64,000 nucleotides of DNA, taken from NCBI RefSeq assembly GCF_000564855.1, contig NZ_AYXG01000109.1, positions 23,558 through 87,557 on the forward strand, in the 5' to 3' direction. The position numbers and the translations under genes were made by a program. This document shows, piece by piece, positions 51,789 to 64,000 of this stretch. The DNA comes from Actinokineospora spheciospongiae (GTDB lineage: Bacteria > Actinomycetota > Actinomycetes > Mycobacteriales > Pseudonocardiaceae). A model generated the notes under the pieces. It saw only the letters and a list, made by a program, of their open reading frames with translations, was not told where the DNA came from and searched no databases. Every line of letters starts with the position of its first letter. Position 1 is the stretch's first letter.

Positions 51789-52657
51789 CCGAGACCGCCG
51801 TGGGCGCGCAGGCCCAGACCACGCTGGCACCGGAGGACCTGCTCAACTCGGTCAACTCCGGGGTGGTGGTCGAGCGCACCGCCCAACTGCGCGCGCAGTT
51901 CCGCTCGGTGGGCAAGAAGACCGCGCTGGAGCTGGCGGAGCAGATCAACCACAAGCACCAGGGCGCCGCCACGGTCTTCGTCTACGAGGAGGCGTTCGGC
52001 CGCCGCGACCGCCTGCACTGGCTGCTGCACCTGCGCTCGCTGCACGACTACGCGGCGGTGTCGGACCTGTTCGAGGACGGCCTGGAGGGCACCGGCGAGG
52101 GCGCGGGCACCGACCCCATGTACGTCGACGGCTCGGTCACCGAAACCCTGCTGATCCCGCAGCACTGGGGCATGTACGGCACCGACGAGGCGCTGCCCGA
52201 GGGCGCCGGGATCGACACCGCCAAGCCGAACCTGGTGGTGCCGCCCGCCGCGGGCCAGACCTCGCTGCCCGCCGACTCGCTGGTCCACTCCGGCAACTCC
52301 GAGATCGTCATCCACCGCAGCGCGGTCACCAAGTACGCCTTCCGCGCCGAGGCCCGCGTGTTCGCCCGCCAGATCACCGAGGACATCAACACCCACCTGC
52401 CCGGGGTCAGCACCTCCTTCCTGTTCGAGGAGGCCTTCGGCGGCGCCGACTACGTGCACTGGCTCATCCACATGAAGGACCTGGACTCCTACTACGACCT
52501 GATCGACATGCACCAGCGCATGGACCAGGCCACCCGCGACATCTACCTGAACGAGATCATCGCCCCGGCCAAGGGCGGCGGCACCTGGAACCGCATCTTC
52601 GTCGAGGGCAGCATGGGCGACGTCGCCTTCACCCCGCTGCGGCCCGACCGCTTCTGA
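51785..52657 (+). CDS. Internally duplicated protein of unknown function (DUF6039-like), copy 2
   Basis: A 290-residue paralog of the protein at 47788-48687. Both halves again carry the signature: YEEAFGRRDRLHWLLHLRS and FEEAFGGADYVHWLIHMKD. As in copy 1, each half begins with a (N/H)SxNS/G strand segment and ends GGGxW...FVEGS. GTG 51785 overlaps the AT-ER stop and follows GGAGG. Two diverged copies kept at both ends of one operon suggest a heteromeric complex. The place of this family in polyketide synthesis is unknown to me. A very strong terminator follows. Confidence 0.75.
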   Translation: MTETAVGAQAQTTLAPEDLLNSVNSGVVVERTAQLRAQFRSVGKKTALELAEQINHKHQGAATVFVYEEAFGRRDRLHWLLHLRSLHDYAAVSDLFEDGLEGTGEGAGTDPMYVDGSVTETLLIPQHWGMYGTDEALPEGAGIDTAKPNLVVPPAAGQTSLPADSLVHSGNSEIVIHRSAVTKYAFRAEARVFARQITEDINTHLPGVSTSFLFEEAFGGADYVHWLIHMKDLDSYYDLIDMHQRMDQATRDIYLNEIIAPAKGGGTWNRIFVEGSMGDVAFTPLRPDRF

Positions 52658-52664
52658 CGCGACC

Positions 52665-52705
52665 CGCCGAAAGGGGCCACCGGACACCGGTGGCCCCTTT
52701 CGGCG
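52665..52705 (+). terminator. Very strong hairpin terminator inside the cluster
   Basis: A perfect 19-bp inverted repeat (CGCCGAAAGGGGCCACCGG, loop ACA, complement) starts 8 bp after the copy 2 stop. It ends the accessory operon 155 bp before the megasynthase, which must therefore have its own promoter. Confidence 0.9.
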
Positions 52706-52860
52706 CGTCCGGGCCCTGCTCAAACGTGAGCAGGCATCCGGCAGACCCCGCATTAGCGTCGGAACCGCGGCAGCCGACCGGGGAAATGCTTGCGTGGCAA
52801 AAGCAATCCCCCGGAACGCCCCAGCAGAAGACGGCAACCCTTCGCACGCGGGAGACTGCA

Positions 52861-64000
<11,140 letters not shown>

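Overview
This window is very G+C-rich DNA. Many genes start with GTG or TTG, and neighbouring genes are often joined by 4-bp stop/start overlaps. Together with ShbA/SigD-like sigma, DUF397/DUF5753 pairs, two SAV2177-type methyltransferases, a WS/DGAT acyltransferase and mycobacterial-style FadE and AccA/AccD sets, this points to the chromosome of a filamentous actinobacterium, most likely Pseudonocardiaceae (inference; no rRNA or other species marker is present). No tRNA, rRNA, CRISPR array or insertion sequence was seen.

Region 1 (1-15 kb): a secreted protein cut by the window edge; a Cys-ending leader peptide in front of metY-metX (homocysteine synthesis); a PAS-GGDEF-degenerate EAL protein with a SAM methyltransferase; a small secreted protein; a TetR repressor; a secreted SGNH hydrolase; an XRE-ImmA protease gene coupled to a remnant of a PIN-like toxin; and a three-gene acyl-CoA operon (carboxyltransferase, biotin carboxylase, acyl-CoA dehydrogenase), probably for branched-chain amino-acid or short acyl-CoA catabolism. 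Three copies of a GTTAR-N6-CTAAC palindrome, one before tetR and two before the operon, tie the repressor to this operon across two unrelated genes.

Region 2 (15-30 kb): a GNAT/methyltransferase pair, a PhaC-like Cys hydrolase, an SDR-hydrolase fusion coupled to an Sfp-type phosphopantetheinyl transferase, several small conserved genes, an A+T-rich orphan gene of unknown function, a WS/DGAT acyltransferase, a membrane Ser/Thr kinase, and DUF397/HTH regulators.

Region 3 (30-41 kb): an OmpA-like lipoprotein with a membrane partner, a KshB-like reductase with a MaoC hydratase, an esterase, a methyltransferase, an ECF-type sigma factor, a 2-hydroxyacid dehydrogenase and a FadE24/FadE23-like acyl-CoA dehydrogenase pair.

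Region 4 (41-45.5 kb): an accessory module of five small minus-strand genes all joined by 4-bp overlaps, divergent from an HTH/DUF5919-like regulator and a Nudix hydrolase, with an HD-domain protein beyond.

Region 5 (45.5-64 kb, running off the end): the left part of a trans-acyltransferase hybrid NRPS-PKS gene cluster. It holds a PIG-L deacetylase and a P450 on one side. On the other is an operon of two paralogous, internally duplicated proteins of unknown role flanking an enoyl-CoA hydratase and an AT-enoylreductase fusion. After a strong terminator comes a megasynthase with the order carrier-Cy-Cy-A(Cys)-PCP-Ox-KS0-ACP-KS-KR. This predicts a thiazole-starting polyketide, with an architecture reminiscent of leinamycin-type assembly lines. 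Trans-AT systems are uncommon in actinobacteria, so this cluster and its unexplained paralog pair are the most interesting content, followed by the 41-45 kb module and the A+T-rich orphan.
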